Below are positions 32,907-41,431 of a stretch of DNA of 48,786 nt, in pieces. A model generated the notes under the pieces. It saw only the letters and a list, made by a program, of their open reading frames with translations. It had not been told where the DNA came from and did not search any database. The position numbers and the translations under genes are program-made. The DNA is taken from positions 1 to 48,786 of the forward strand of contig JBHELO010000148.1 in assembly GCA_046263055.1 (NCBI GenBank). The letters run 5' to 3'. Within the stretch, counting starts at the first letter, position 1, and each line of letters opens with the position of its first letter. This DNA is from DATAQC01 sp046263055 (lineage in GTDB: Bacteria; Actinomycetota; Acidimicrobiia; Acidimicrobiales; AC-14).

Positions 32907-33796
32907 CGCCGCCGGGTGCCGGCGGGCCGGGCACCACCGCCCCCGACCACGCCGAGACGCAAGCCGAGCGCCGGGCGGTGCGGCGGATCAACGCCCTGTT
33001 CCTGCTGTCGTCGGCCAGCGCGGTGGCCCTCGCCGTCGTGTACTGGCGGGGCGGCCAGCCCCAGCTCGAGGGCGTGTTCCTGGGGCTGGCGCTGGCCGGG
33101 GTGGCCTGCGGGCTGGTGATGTGGGGCAACCACCTCATGCCCCAGGGCCCCTACGTGGACTCCCGCCACGAGATGGCCAGCAGCCCGGCCGAGGTGACCG
33201 GGGCCGAGGAGGACTTCTCCCGGGGCGGGGTGATCGGCCGCCGGACCGTCCTCCTGCGGTCCCTGGGCCTGGCCGGCGCCGGCCTGGTGGCCGCCGCCCT
33301 CTTCCCGATCCGCTCCCTCGGCCCCCGCCCCGGCCGTGAGCTGCTGCGCACGCCGTGGCGGCCCGGGCTCCGGCTGGTGACCGACGACGGCCGGCCGGTG
33401 CGGGCCACCGACGTCCCCACCGAAGGACTGGTCACGGTGTTCCCCGAGGGGTCGCCGGGGTCGGCTGACGGCCAAGCCGTGCTCATCCGGGTCGCGCCCG
33501 GGCTCCTCGTGCCCAAGTCGGGCCGGGAGACGTGGGCGCCCGGCGGCTTCGTCGCCTACTCGAAGATCTGCACCCACGCCGGCTGCCCCGTCGGCCTCTA
33601 CGAGGCCGTGAGCCACCAGCTCCTGTGCCCGTGCCACCAGTCCACGTTCGACGTCCTCCACCACGCCCGCCCCGAGGTCGGCCCCGCCGCCGCCCCGCTG
33701 CCCCAGCTGCCGCTGGCCATCGACGCCGACGGGTTCCTGATGGCCACCGGCGACTTCTCCGAGCCCGTGGGCCCCTCCTTCTGGCGGCGCACGTGA
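32903..33796 (+). CDS. qcrA: Rieske iron-sulfur subunit of the bcc complex
   Basis: 297 residues from ATG 32903. Three N-terminal helices in the actinobacterial pattern (about 31-50, 56-75, 115-135), the last preceded by GGVIGRRTVL, a twin-arginine-like segment. [2Fe-2S] ligands: CTHAGC (223-228) and CPCHQS (242-247), the full Rieske set with the disulfide cysteines. In complex III it oxidises quinol at the outer face and passes electrons to QcrC. Overlaps ctaC by 4 bp. Confidence 0.94.
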   Translation: MTPPGAGGPGTTAPDHAETQAERRAVRRINALFLLSSASAVALAVVYWRGGQPQLEGVFLGLALAGVACGLVMWGNHLMPQGPYVDSRHEMASSPAEVTGAEEDFSRGGVIGRRTVLLRSLGLAGAGLVAAALFPIRSLGPRPGRELLRTPWRPGLRLVTDDGRPVRATDVPTEGLVTVFPEGSPGSADGQAVLIRVAPGLLVPKSGRETWAPGGFVAYSKICTHAGCPVGLYEAVSHQLLCPCHQSTFDVLHHARPEVGPAAAPLPQLPLAIDADGFLMATGDFSEPVGPSFWRRT

Positions 33797-34833
33797 CGGC
33801 CTCACGGCTGCGGCCCGGGCGACGGGCGCCGGGGCGGGGGCGGGTCGCCCTCGTCGTGGTGGGGACCGCCGTCCTCACGGTGGCCCTGACGTCGTGCGGC
33901 GGCCACGCGCCGTCCATGCTGGCCGGCAAGGGCACCGAGTCCCGCCGCGTCACCGGCGTGTGGTGGCTGATGTTCGGGCTGGCGTCGGCGGTCTACGTGG
34001 TGGTGGGGGCGTTCATCGTCGTGGCCATCGCCCGGGGCCGGCGGGGCGGCAGAGACACCGAGGCCGGCACACCCAAGGACGACACCTTCATCTGGTTCGG
34101 CGGCATCATCGTCCCCGTCGTGATCCTGGCCCTGCTGGCGGTGGTCACTGTCAAAACCACGTCCGTCCTGCGCAACCCCACTGCCGGCGAGCTGACGGTC
34201 AGCGTGGTGGGCAAGCGCTGGTGGTGGGACGTCACCTACCCGGGCACCGGCGTGCGCACGGCCAACGAGATCCATGTCCCGGTGGGCCGCACGGTGGACG
34301 TCAAGCTGACCTCGGACAACGTGATCCACAGCTTCTGGGTGCCCCAGCTGGCCGGCAAGGTGGACACCATCCCCGGCCAGGTCAACGACCTCCGGTTCAA
34401 GGCCACCTCCGTCGGCACCTACCGGGGGGAGTGCGCCGAGTACTGCGGCATCGAGCACGCCCACATGAGCTTCCTCGTCATCGCCGACCCGCCCGCCGAC
34501 TTCGACCGCTGGCTCACCCGCCGCCGCGGCGGGGCCGGCACGACCGCCGAGTCCGACCAGGCGGCGGTGGGCCAGCTGGTGTTCACCCGCGAGGCGTGCG
34601 CCGGGTGCCACACCGTCAAGGGCACCGCTGCGATGGGGACGATCGGGCCCGACCTCTCCGACTTCGGCAGCCGCCACTGGATCGGCTCGCTGACCGTGCC
34701 CAACACGCCCGAAAACCTGTCGCACTGGATCACCGACGCCCCGAGCATCAAGCCCGGGAGCCTCATGCCGCCCATCGCCTTGTCGGCGTCCGACGTGGCC
34801 GCCGTCGTCGCCTACCTGGAAGGGCTCAAGTAA
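33793..34833 (+). CDS. ctaC: Cytochrome c oxidase subunit II with fused haem c domain
   Basis: 346 residues from GTG 33793. Lipoprotein signal ending LTVALTSC (C35), then two helices (about 57-80 and 100-120). CuA site complete: H179, C214, E216, C218, H222, M225 (GECAEYCGIEHAHM). The C-terminal cytochrome c domain has CAGCH at 269-273 and MPPI (M325) as axial ligand, as in caa3 enzymes. Helix 2 starts FIWFGGIIVPVVIL, where most subunits II have an E-x-x-W-T segment; the Glu that feeds the K-pathway is not visible. With the CtaD Lys-to-Gln change this suggests altered proton entry. The ctaD ATG overlaps the TAA stop. Confidence 0.94.
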   Translation: MTASRLRPGRRAPGRGRVALVVVGTAVLTVALTSCGGHAPSMLAGKGTESRRVTGVWWLMFGLASAVYVVVGAFIVVAIARGRRGGRDTEAGTPKDDTFIWFGGIIVPVVILALLAVVTVKTTSVLRNPTAGELTVSVVGKRWWWDVTYPGTGVRTANEIHVPVGRTVDVKLTSDNVIHSFWVPQLAGKVDTIPGQVNDLRFKATSVGTYRGECAEYCGIEHAHMSFLVIADPPADFDRWLTRRRGGAGTTAESDQAAVGQLVFTREACAGCHTVKGTAAMGTIGPDLSDFGSRHWIGSLTVPNTPENLSHWITDAPSIKPGSLMPPIALSASDVAAVVAYLEGLK

Positions 34834-36797
34834 TGGCCATCACCGAGCACCCGCCGCCGGTCGGCGACGACGAGCTGCTGGAGCTGTGGGAGGACGCCCC
34901 CGGCCTGCCCGGGTTCTTCTCCACCGTCGACCACAAGCGGATCGGCGTCCGCTACATCTACACGTGCTTCTTCTTCTTCTTCGTGGCCGGTCTCATGGCC
35001 CTGGTCATGCGGGCCCAGCTGGCCCAGCCCAACGCCAAGGTGCTCGGTCCGCAGCTCTACAACGAGCTGTTCACCATGCACGGCACCACGATGATCTTCC
35101 TCTTCAACACCCCGGTGCTGGCCGGGTTCGGGAACTACCTGATCCCGCTCCAAATCGGCACCCGGGACATGGCGTTCCCGCGCCTCAACGCCTTCAGCTA
35201 CTGGGTGTTCCTGCTCGGCGGGCTGTTCATGTACAGCAGCTTCTTCCTCGGCAAGATGCCCGACGGTGGTTGGTTCGGCTACGTCCCCCTGACGGGCCGG
35301 ACGTTCTCCCCGGGGCTCAACCTCGACTTCTGGGGCCTCGGCATCGTGTTCACGGGGCTGTCCACGACCGTCGGCTCCATCAACTTCATCGTCACGATCT
35401 TCAAGCTGCGGGCGCCGGGCATGACGCTCAACCGCATGCCGATCTTCGTGTGGTCGATGCTGGTCTTCTCCTTCATGGCCATCTTCGCGGTGCCGGCGGT
35501 GACGCTGGCCACCGGGCTGAACGAGCTCGACCGGCTCTTCGGGACCGCCTTCTTCGTGTCCGCCCTCGGCGGCAGCACGTTGCTGTACCAGCACCTGTTC
35601 TGGTTCTGGGGCCATCCCGAGGTATACATCCTCTTCGTCCCAGCCACCGGGATGATCTCCCAGATCATCCCGGTGTTCTCGGGCCGTCCCATCGCCGGCT
35701 ACCTGTGGGTGGCGGGCGCCCTTGTGACGGTGGGCTTCATCAGCTTCGGGGTGTGGGTGCACCACATGTTCGCCACCGGCATGCCGGCGCTGGCCATGGC
35801 GTTCTTCTCGGGGGCCAGCCTCATCATCACGGTGCCCAGCGGGGTGCAGTTCTTCGCCTGGATCGCCACCATGTGGAAGGGCAGGGTGAGGCTCACCACC
35901 CCGATGCTCTTCGGCATCGGGTTCCTGCTCATCTTCCTGCTGGGCGGGATCACGGGCGTGATGGTGGCCGTCCTGCCCTTCGACTGGCAGGTCACCGACA
36001 GCTACTTCGTGGTGGCCCACTTCCACTACGTGCTCAACGGTGCGGTGGTGTTCCCGATCTTCGGCGCCATCTACTACTGGATGCCGAAGATGACGGGGCG
36101 GATGCTGAGCGAGCGGTTGGGGAAGCTCAGCTTCTGGGTGATGTTCGTAGGGTTCAACATCACCTTCTTCCCCATGCACATCCTGGGCTTCCTCGGGATG
36201 CCCCGGCGGATCTACACCTACGACAACGGACTCGGGTGGGGCGGCCTCAACGCCATGGTCAGCATCGGGTCGGTCATCTTCGGCCTGGGCACCGCCATCA
36301 CCCTGTGGAACTGGGCGTGGAGCCGGTGGAAGGGCGACAAGGCGCCCGACGACCCGTGGGACGGCGACAGCCTGGAGTGGGCCACCACCTCGCCCCCGCC
36401 CCACTACAACTTCGCCTCCATCCCCCTCGTGGCCAGCCGCCACCCGCTGTGGGACCAGCGGCCGATGCCCTATGCCGAATCGGGGACGGAGGAGGAGACC
36501 ACCGGGCTCGGGCCCGAGGGGGCGGTGGACCGGGAGACGCCGATGACCAGCGGCATCGACACCAGGCCGGAGGGCAACCTCGAGATCCCCCACGAGACGT
36601 ACCTGCCATTGGTGGTGGCGGTGGGGCTGGCCGTCTTCTTCGTGGGCCTGCTGATCAGCGCCACGGTCGTGGGGGCGGTCGGCGTCGCGCTGGTCATGCT
36701 GGCGGTGCTGTGGTGGACGTGGAAGACGGAGGAGGACCTTTCGCCGCCCGACCACACACCCGACGTGCCGGTGAACGTGGGGGGGGGCACGGCGTGA
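34833..36797 (+). CDS. ctaD: Haem-copper oxidase subunit I with C-terminal two-helix extension
   Basis: 654 residues. Haem a ligands H83 and H398, haem a3 ligand H396, CuB ligands H261, H310, H311 and the cross-linked Y265 are present. D-pathway: D112 (TRDMAFPRLN) and E263 (GHPEVY), so type A1 by that test. The K-pathway motif, P-T-G-x-K in the family, reads P-S-G-V-Q: Thr to Ser336 and Lys to Gln339. Residues 590-630 add two helices after a linker, resembling a fused subunit IV (CtaF-like) found in some actinobacterial enzymes. Site of oxygen reduction in the operon's oxidase. Confidence 0.95.
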   Translation: MAITEHPPPVGDDELLELWEDAPGLPGFFSTVDHKRIGVRYIYTCFFFFFVAGLMALVMRAQLAQPNAKVLGPQLYNELFTMHGTTMIFLFNTPVLAGFGNYLIPLQIGTRDMAFPRLNAFSYWVFLLGGLFMYSSFFLGKMPDGGWFGYVPLTGRTFSPGLNLDFWGLGIVFTGLSTTVGSINFIVTIFKLRAPGMTLNRMPIFVWSMLVFSFMAIFAVPAVTLATGLNELDRLFGTAFFVSALGGSTLLYQHLFWFWGHPEVYILFVPATGMISQIIPVFSGRPIAGYLWVAGALVTVGFISFGVWVHHMFATGMPALAMAFFSGASLIITVPSGVQFFAWIATMWKGRVRLTTPMLFGIGFLLIFLLGGITGVMVAVLPFDWQVTDSYFVVAHFHYVLNGAVVFPIFGAIYYWMPKMTGRMLSERLGKLSFWVMFVGFNITFFPMHILGFLGMPRRIYTYDNGLGWGGLNAMVSIGSVIFGLGTAITLWNWAWSRWKGDKAPDDPWDGDSLEWATTSPPPHYNFASIPLVASRHPLWDQRPMPYAESGTEEETTGLGPEGAVDRETPMTSGIDTRPEGNLEIPHETYLPLVVAVGLAVFFVGLLISATVVGAVGVALVMLAVLWWTWKTEEDLSPPDHTPDVPVNVGGGTA

Positions 36798-37408
36798 CCG
36801 CCACCGCCCCCCCGGCCACCGTGTCGCCCGGCGTCACCCGGCCCGCAACCCGCCGCAGCTATCCCACCGCGTGGTGGGGCATGGCCGTGCTCATCATGAC
36901 CGAGGCCATGGTGTTCGTGATCCTGCTGGCCGCCTACTTCTTCCTGCGGGCGGCGGCCAAGGAGTGGCCGATCGGCGGCATCGAGGTGCCAAAGCTCCGC
37001 TTGTCGGTGCCCTTCAGCTTCGTGCTGTGGGGGAGCAGCCTGCCGATCTTCTGGGCCGAGGCCGGCATCCGCAAGGGCAACGTTGGCGCCCTCAAGGCCG
37101 GGGTGCTGATCAGCTTCCTCATGGGCTTGTCCTTCCTGGCCTACACGCTCTACGACTTCCACGACCTGCATTTCGGCTGGCGGGACAACGCCTACGGGTC
37201 CATCTACTACACGATCGTCGGCCTCCACGCCCTGCACGTGGTGATCGGGTTGGGCATGAACCTGGTGGTGCAGGCCAAGGCCCGCCTCGGCCGCTACGAC
37301 CACGGCCACTACGCCAGCGCCGAGGTGTTCTTCCTCTACTGGCACTTCGTGGACGTGGTGTGGCTGTTCGTGTTCCCGTCGCTCTTCCTGTCGCCCCACC
37401 TGCGGTGA
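36794..37408 (+). CDS. ctaE: Cytochrome c oxidase subunit III
   Basis: 204 residues from GTG 36794 (4-bp overlap with ctaD). Five helices, the short actinobacterial form lacking the first two helices of mitochondrial subunit III. Landmarks: MTEAMVFVILLAAYFFLR (helix with the conserved Glu), GLHALHVVIGLGM and VFFLYWHFVDVVWLFVFP, the family signature YWHFVDxxWLfvF. Stabilises subunit I. Followed by a small unknown membrane gene in a 4-bp overlap. Confidence 0.94.
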   Translation: MTATAPPATVSPGVTRPATRRSYPTAWWGMAVLIMTEAMVFVILLAAYFFLRAAAKEWPIGGIEVPKLRLSVPFSFVLWGSSLPIFWAEAGIRKGNVGALKAGVLISFLMGLSFLAYTLYDFHDLHFGWRDNAYGSIYYTIVGLHALHVVIGLGMNLVVQAKARLGRYDHGHYASAEVFFLYWHFVDVVWLFVFPSLFLSPHLR

Positions 37409-37803
37409 ACGCCAGCGCCGAGGAGGCCCGCCGGGCCCACAGCGTCTTCTCCGCCGTCCGGGACGCGGTGCTCGTCTGGTACGCGGTGCTCGGGAGTATC
37501 GGCGCGTGGACGATCCACCTGGTGTTCCTTGCCAGCTTCGTCCGCTACACCTGCAACGCCGGCGGCGACGTGTGGGTCATGCACCTCGTGACCGTCATCA
37601 CTCTGGCCATGACGGCGGCGGCCATGCTGCTGTGCCTGCGCATGCTGCGCTCCGCGCCCCCAGGCGAGGAGTCCGGCGACGACGAGGGCGGCCGGGCCGC
37701 GTTCCTCGGCCGCCTGGGCCTCATCATCGGTGCCAGCAACCTCGCCCTCATCGCGGTGGAGGGCCTGTACGTGTTCGTGCTGGGATCGAGGCGCTGTGGG
37801 TGA
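37405..37803 (+). CDS. Small three-helix membrane protein of the oxidase operon
   Basis: 132 residues from GTG 37405, overlapping both ctaE and ctaG. Three helices: about 20-43 (AVLGSIGAWTIHLVFLASFV), 56-75 (MHLVTVITLAMTAAAMLLCL) and 107-128. Residues GAWTIHLVFLASFVRYTCNAG contain a membrane His and Trp that might bind metal or haem, though no family motif is known to me. Overlaps on both sides show that it belongs to the oxidase operon, so a role in assembly or as an accessory subunit is likely. Confidence 0.7.
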   Translation: MNASAEEARRAHSVFSAVRDAVLVWYAVLGSIGAWTIHLVFLASFVRYTCNAGGDVWVMHLVTVITLAMTAAAMLLCLRMLRSAPPGEESGDDEGGRAAFLGRLGLIIGASNLALIAVEGLYVFVLGSRRCG

Positions 37804-38581
37804 GGCGCCGGTGATCGTGCTGCTGGTCGGGGCCGGGGGGGCCTACGCCCTGGGCTTCCGGCGGGTGGCGGCCAGGGGGCGCCTGGCGACGAAGAGCCAG
37901 GCCCGCTGCTTCGCCGTCGCCCTGGTGGTGCTGGCCGTCGTGCTCCTCCCGCCCTTCGACGGCCGTGCCGACCACAGCCTCACCGCCCACATGGTCCAGC
38001 ACGTGGCGTTGCTGGTGGTGGCCGCCCCGCTGCTGGCCATGGGCGCCCCGCTGCCCACCCTGCTGTGGGCCCTTCCCGAGCGGTGGCGGGCAGGGGCGCT
38101 GGGCGCCTGGCGGCGGCTCCTGGCCGCCCACGCCCGGCGGTGGCCCCTGTGGGCCGGCGCCTGCCTGATGGTGGAGAGCGCGGCCATGTGGGCCTGGCAC
38201 GCGCCGGTGCTGTACGGCGCCGCCCTCCACCACGAGGCCCTCCACGGCCTGGAGCACGCCAGCTACCTCCTCACCGCCGCCGCCTTCTGGCAGGCGGTCG
38301 GTCTGGGCGCCGGGCGCCGCCACGGCGCCGCCGTGCCCGTGGTGTTCGTGGCCGCCCTCCCCGGCACCGCCCTGGGCGCCGCCCTGACCCTGGCCGCCCG
38401 GCCCTGGTACGCCGAATATCCCTCCATGGCCGACCAGCAGCTGGCCGGCGTGGTGATGTGGGGCTTCGCCGGGCTGGCCTACGTGCTGGCCGCCGCCGCT
38501 CTGTTCGGTCTGTGGCTCACCGGCCTGGAGCGCGCCACGCCCGGCCGGGCCCTGGAGGCGCCGGTGGCGGTGCGGCCGTGA
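37796..38581 (+). CDS. ctaG: Cytochrome c oxidase assembly protein, CtaG (caa3 type)
   Basis: 261 residues from GTG 37796; GTG 37811 also possible. Six to seven helices. Caa3_CtaG landmarks: LTAHMVQHVALLVVAAPLLAMGAP (family HMxQHmLLmxvAPPLLvlGaP), AMWAWHAPVLYGAALHHEALHGLEHASYLL (family WHxPxLYdaAL...hxLEHxsFl), and a final DQQLAGVVMWGFAGLAY. The His residues in these helices are thought to bind copper for the CuB site. It sits between oxidase genes and qcrB and overlaps both neighbours. Confidence 0.92.
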   Translation: MGEAPVIVLLVGAGGAYALGFRRVAARGRLATKSQARCFAVALVVLAVVLLPPFDGRADHSLTAHMVQHVALLVVAAPLLAMGAPLPTLLWALPERWRAGALGAWRRLLAAHARRWPLWAGACLMVESAAMWAWHAPVLYGAALHHEALHGLEHASYLLTAAAFWQAVGLGAGRRHGAAVPVVFVAALPGTALGAALTLAARPWYAEYPSMADQQLAGVVMWGFAGLAYVLAAAALFGLWLTGLERATPGRALEAPVAVRP

Positions 38582-40077
38582 TCGACCGCATCTTCGGGTG
38601 GTTCGACGACCGCCTCCACGTCGCCCACTTCACCCGCAGCGCACTGGACAAGATCTTCCCCGACAACTGGTCGTTCATGTTGGGCGAGGTCGCCCTGTAC
38701 TGCTTCGCGGTGTTGATCCTGACCGGTACCTACCTGGCGTTCTTCTTCCACCCGAGCGCCAAGGAGGTCGTGTACAACGGCAGCTACGCCCCATTGCGGG
38801 GGCTGACCATGTCGGACGCCTTCAGCTCCACCGTGCGCATCAGCTTCGACGTCCGGGCCGGGCTCGTCTTCCGCCAGATGCACCACTGGGCGGCTTTGCT
38901 GTTCGTGGCCGCGGTCATTGCCCACCTCTGCCGCATCTTCTTCACCGGGGCGTTCCGCAAGCCCCGCGAGGTCAACTGGCTCATCGGTGTCACCCTGCTG
39001 GTCCTGATCATGTTCAACGGGTTCAGCGGCTACTCGCTGCCCGACGATCTCCTGTCGGGCACCGGGCTCCGCATCGGCTATTCCATCGCCCTCTCGGTGC
39101 CGGTGATCGGCACCTGGATCTGCTTCCTCCTGTTCGGCGGTGAGTTCCCCGCGCCCGACATCACGTCGCGGTTGTTCGTCCTGCACATCTTCCTCGTCCC
39201 CGCCCTCATCGCCGGGCTCCTCGGCGCCCACCTCGCCATCCTCTGGCGCCAGAAGCACACGCAGTACCCGGGGCCGGGCCGCACCGAGGACAACATCGTG
39301 GGCTCGCGGCTGTGGCCGACATATACGGCCCGGTCCGTGGGGCTGTTCGCCGGGGTGTTCTCTCTCCTGGCGTTCCTCGGGGGGCTGGTGCAGATCAACC
39401 CGATCTGGCTCTACGGGCCGTTCAAGCCGGCCGCCGTCAGCACCGCCTCCCAGCCCGACTGGTACATGGGGTTCCTCGAGGGCGCGCTGCGGCTGTTCCC
39501 GCCGTGGCGCCTGCACCTGTTCGGATACACGATCTCGGAGGTGTTCTGGCCCGGGGTGGTGCTGCCCTCTGTCACCTTCGGGCTCCTCTACCTGTGGCCG
39601 TTCCTGGAGCGGCGGGTGTCGGGCGACCGCGCCACCCACCAGCTCCTCGACCGTCCCCGCGAGCACGCGGTGCGCACCGCCCTCGGCGTGGGCACCCTGA
39701 CGTTCTTCGTGGTCCTCTTCGTTGCCGGGTCCCAGGACATCGGGGCCCAGAAGTTCGCGGCCCCGATCCCCACGGTCACCGCGGTGCTGCAGGTGCTGCT
39801 CTTCGTGCTCCCCGTGCTGGCCGTCCTGCTGACCGTCAAGCTCTGCCACGACCTCACCGGCGGGGACCGGCTGGAGGCCACCAAGGAGCGGATCCGCCAT
39901 CCCGACGAGGGCGACGACGACGACGAGCGCCGGCCGCCGCGGCCCCCGACATCCGCCGACGAGCCGTCGCCCGCCGGGCGGGTCGTGCGCTTCCTCGGCG
40001 CCGCGGTGGTCACCGTGTTCCGCCGCCGAGGGCGCGCGCCCACCGCCACCGGTGGCAGGAGCGGCCGCCGCCCGTGA
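38578..40077 (+). CDS. qcrB: Cytochrome b subunit of the bcc complex
   Basis: 499 residues from GTG 38578. Haem b ligands: H102/H103 and H116 in helix B (RQMHHWAALLFVAAVIAHLCR), H203 and H218 in helix D (LHIFLVPALIAGLLGAH). The Qo-site motif P-E-W-Y reads PDWY (293-296), as is usual in Actinobacteria. About 75 polar residues form the C-terminal tail (DEGDDDDERRPPRPP). Its place at the end of the operon, after the oxidase genes instead of beside qcrA, is unusual. It overlaps the SpoU gene by ATGA. Confidence 0.94.
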   Translation: MIDRIFGWFDDRLHVAHFTRSALDKIFPDNWSFMLGEVALYCFAVLILTGTYLAFFFHPSAKEVVYNGSYAPLRGLTMSDAFSSTVRISFDVRAGLVFRQMHHWAALLFVAAVIAHLCRIFFTGAFRKPREVNWLIGVTLLVLIMFNGFSGYSLPDDLLSGTGLRIGYSIALSVPVIGTWICFLLFGGEFPAPDITSRLFVLHIFLVPALIAGLLGAHLAILWRQKHTQYPGPGRTEDNIVGSRLWPTYTARSVGLFAGVFSLLAFLGGLVQINPIWLYGPFKPAAVSTASQPDWYMGFLEGALRLFPPWRLHLFGYTISEVFWPGVVLPSVTFGLLYLWPFLERRVSGDRATHQLLDRPREHAVRTALGVGTLTFFVVLFVAGSQDIGAQKFAAPIPTVTAVLQVLLFVLPVLAVLLTVKLCHDLTGGDRLEATKERIRHPDEGDDDDERRPPRPPTSADEPSPAGRVVRFLGAAVVTVFRRRGRAPTATGGRSGRRP

Positions 40078-40898
40078 TGCGGGCGTGCGTGCCCGCCGAC
40101 GTGGTGACCGTCACCGACCCGGCCGACCCCCGGGTGGCCGACTTCGTGGGGCTCACCGACCCCGAGCTGCGGCGGCGCCGGGAGCGCGGTGACGGCGACG
40201 GCGGGTTCTTCGTGGCCGAGGGCGACGTGGTGCTCCGCCAGCTCGTCCGATCTCCCTACCGGGTGCGGTCGTTCCTGCTCACGCCCGGGCGTCTCCACGC
40301 CCTGGGCCCCGAGCTGGCCGGGGTGGACGCCCCGGTCTACGTGGCCGCCCAGTCGGTGATGGACGCAGTTGCCGGATTCCACCTCCACCGGGGGTCGCTG
40401 GCCTCCGCCGACCGCCGCCCCCTTCCCGATGCCGCCGACCTGGTGGTGGGCGCCGACCTGGTGGTCGTGGCCGAGGGGGTCAACGACCACGAGAACCTGG
40501 GCGCCCTGTTCCGCAACGCCGCCGCCTTCGGCGCGGGTGCCGTCCTCTTGGACCCCACCACCGCCGACCCGCTGTACCGGCGCTCGGTGCGGGTGTCGGC
40601 CGGCCAGGTCCTGCGCATGCCCTTCGCCCGGGCCGGTCCCTGGCCGGCGGCCCTCGCCGGCCTGGTCGCACTGGGCTTCGAGGTGCTCGCCCTCACGCCC
40701 GCAGCCGGCGCCGTCGACATCCGGTCAGTGCCCCGCCGGCCCCGCCAGGCACTGGTGGTGGGCGCCGAAGGACCCGGCCTCAGCCGAGTGGCCCTGGCCG
40801 CCGCGTCCCGCCCGGTCCGCATCGCCATGGCCCCCGGGGTCGACTCTCTCAACGTGGCCACCGCCGCCGCCGTGGCCCTCCACCACCTGTGCCGCTGA
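40077..40898 (+). CDS. SpoU-family RNA 2'-O-methyltransferase (TrmH-like)
   Basis: 273 residues from ATG 40077. N-terminal substrate-binding domain 1-115 (FFVAEGDVVLRQLVRSPYRVRSFLL). The SPOUT knot domain has motif 1 EGVNDHENLGALFRNAAAFG (133-152, with N140 and R146), motif 2 VVGAEGPGLS (227-236) and motif 3 IAMAPGVDSLNVATA (249-263). Methylates a ribose in tRNA or rRNA; the target nucleotide cannot be told. Its start overlaps the qcrB stop, so it is transcribed with the respiratory operon although functionally separate. Confidence 0.92.
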   Translation: MRACVPADVVTVTDPADPRVADFVGLTDPELRRRRERGDGDGGFFVAEGDVVLRQLVRSPYRVRSFLLTPGRLHALGPELAGVDAPVYVAAQSVMDAVAGFHLHRGSLASADRRPLPDAADLVVGADLVVVAEGVNDHENLGALFRNAAAFGAGAVLLDPTTADPLYRRSVRVSAGQVLRMPFARAGPWPAALAGLVALGFEVLALTPAAGAVDIRSVPRRPRQALVVGAEGPGLSRVALAAASRPVRIAMAPGVDSLNVATAAAVALHHLCR

Positions 40899-41431
40899 CG
40901 GGCCGGGGGCCACGACCTCAGGTCTGGGGGCTGACACCACCACGAACACGAGGCGAGGTGGTGGACGGGGCCAGTCCCTCGGCGTCAGGCAGGGGTAGCT
41001 ACGGGGCCTCAGGACGTCACTCCTGGAGAGCCGCGCCCGAACCATCTTTGGAGGTTCTGAACGGATGGCCCCCGCGAGCCAACGGGCGAGGCCGCCGCCG
41101 GGCTGCCGGTCGCCCCGCCATGTTGGCACTGCGGCGCCATCCTGTCGACGCGGTCACGACGCGGGGGTCCTCACTCGAGGCCGCGTCAGCATGCCGCCGA
41201 GGTGTTCCTCTTTCAAGGCCCGTCTCTCGGCAGCGTGGGAGAGCTGACCGAGGCGACCGCCGGTCTGCCCGTGCAGGCGGGCGACCTGTTCGGCGCGACG
41301 CTGTACTGACCACGCGCCGGCTGCAGGGCGTACGCGGTAACGCTCCTCTCCTTCACCCACGTCGACCCCCGGCGAACCATTAGGACCGCCCACCAGCCCC
41401 GGGGCGCGCCGCCACGACGGGCTGCCGATGG
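40899..41431. other. Gene-poor region with repeat hairpin
   Basis: 533 bp without a supported gene. CCACCAC (40937-40943) / GTGGTGG (40958-40964) can form a hairpin that may end the respiratory operon. Base composition and codon pattern are irregular, which fits decayed sequence. One stretch, 41199-41309, still reads as protein and is listed separately. Confidence 0.45.
41199..41309 (+). pseudogene. Possible 3' remnant of a decayed gene
   Basis: One frame reads EVFLFQGPSLGSVGELTEATAGL and then PVQAGDLFGATLY before TGA at 41307. It is balanced in composition and protein-like, unlike its flanks, and has no start codon or ribosome site of its own. It looks like the C-terminal 36 residues of a lost gene. 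I cannot name the family. Confidence 0.35.

Noticed and set aside
38065..38577. Longer N-terminus for QcrB
   Set aside because: This region is ctaG in another frame; the QcrB start with IDRIFGWFDDRL is typical.
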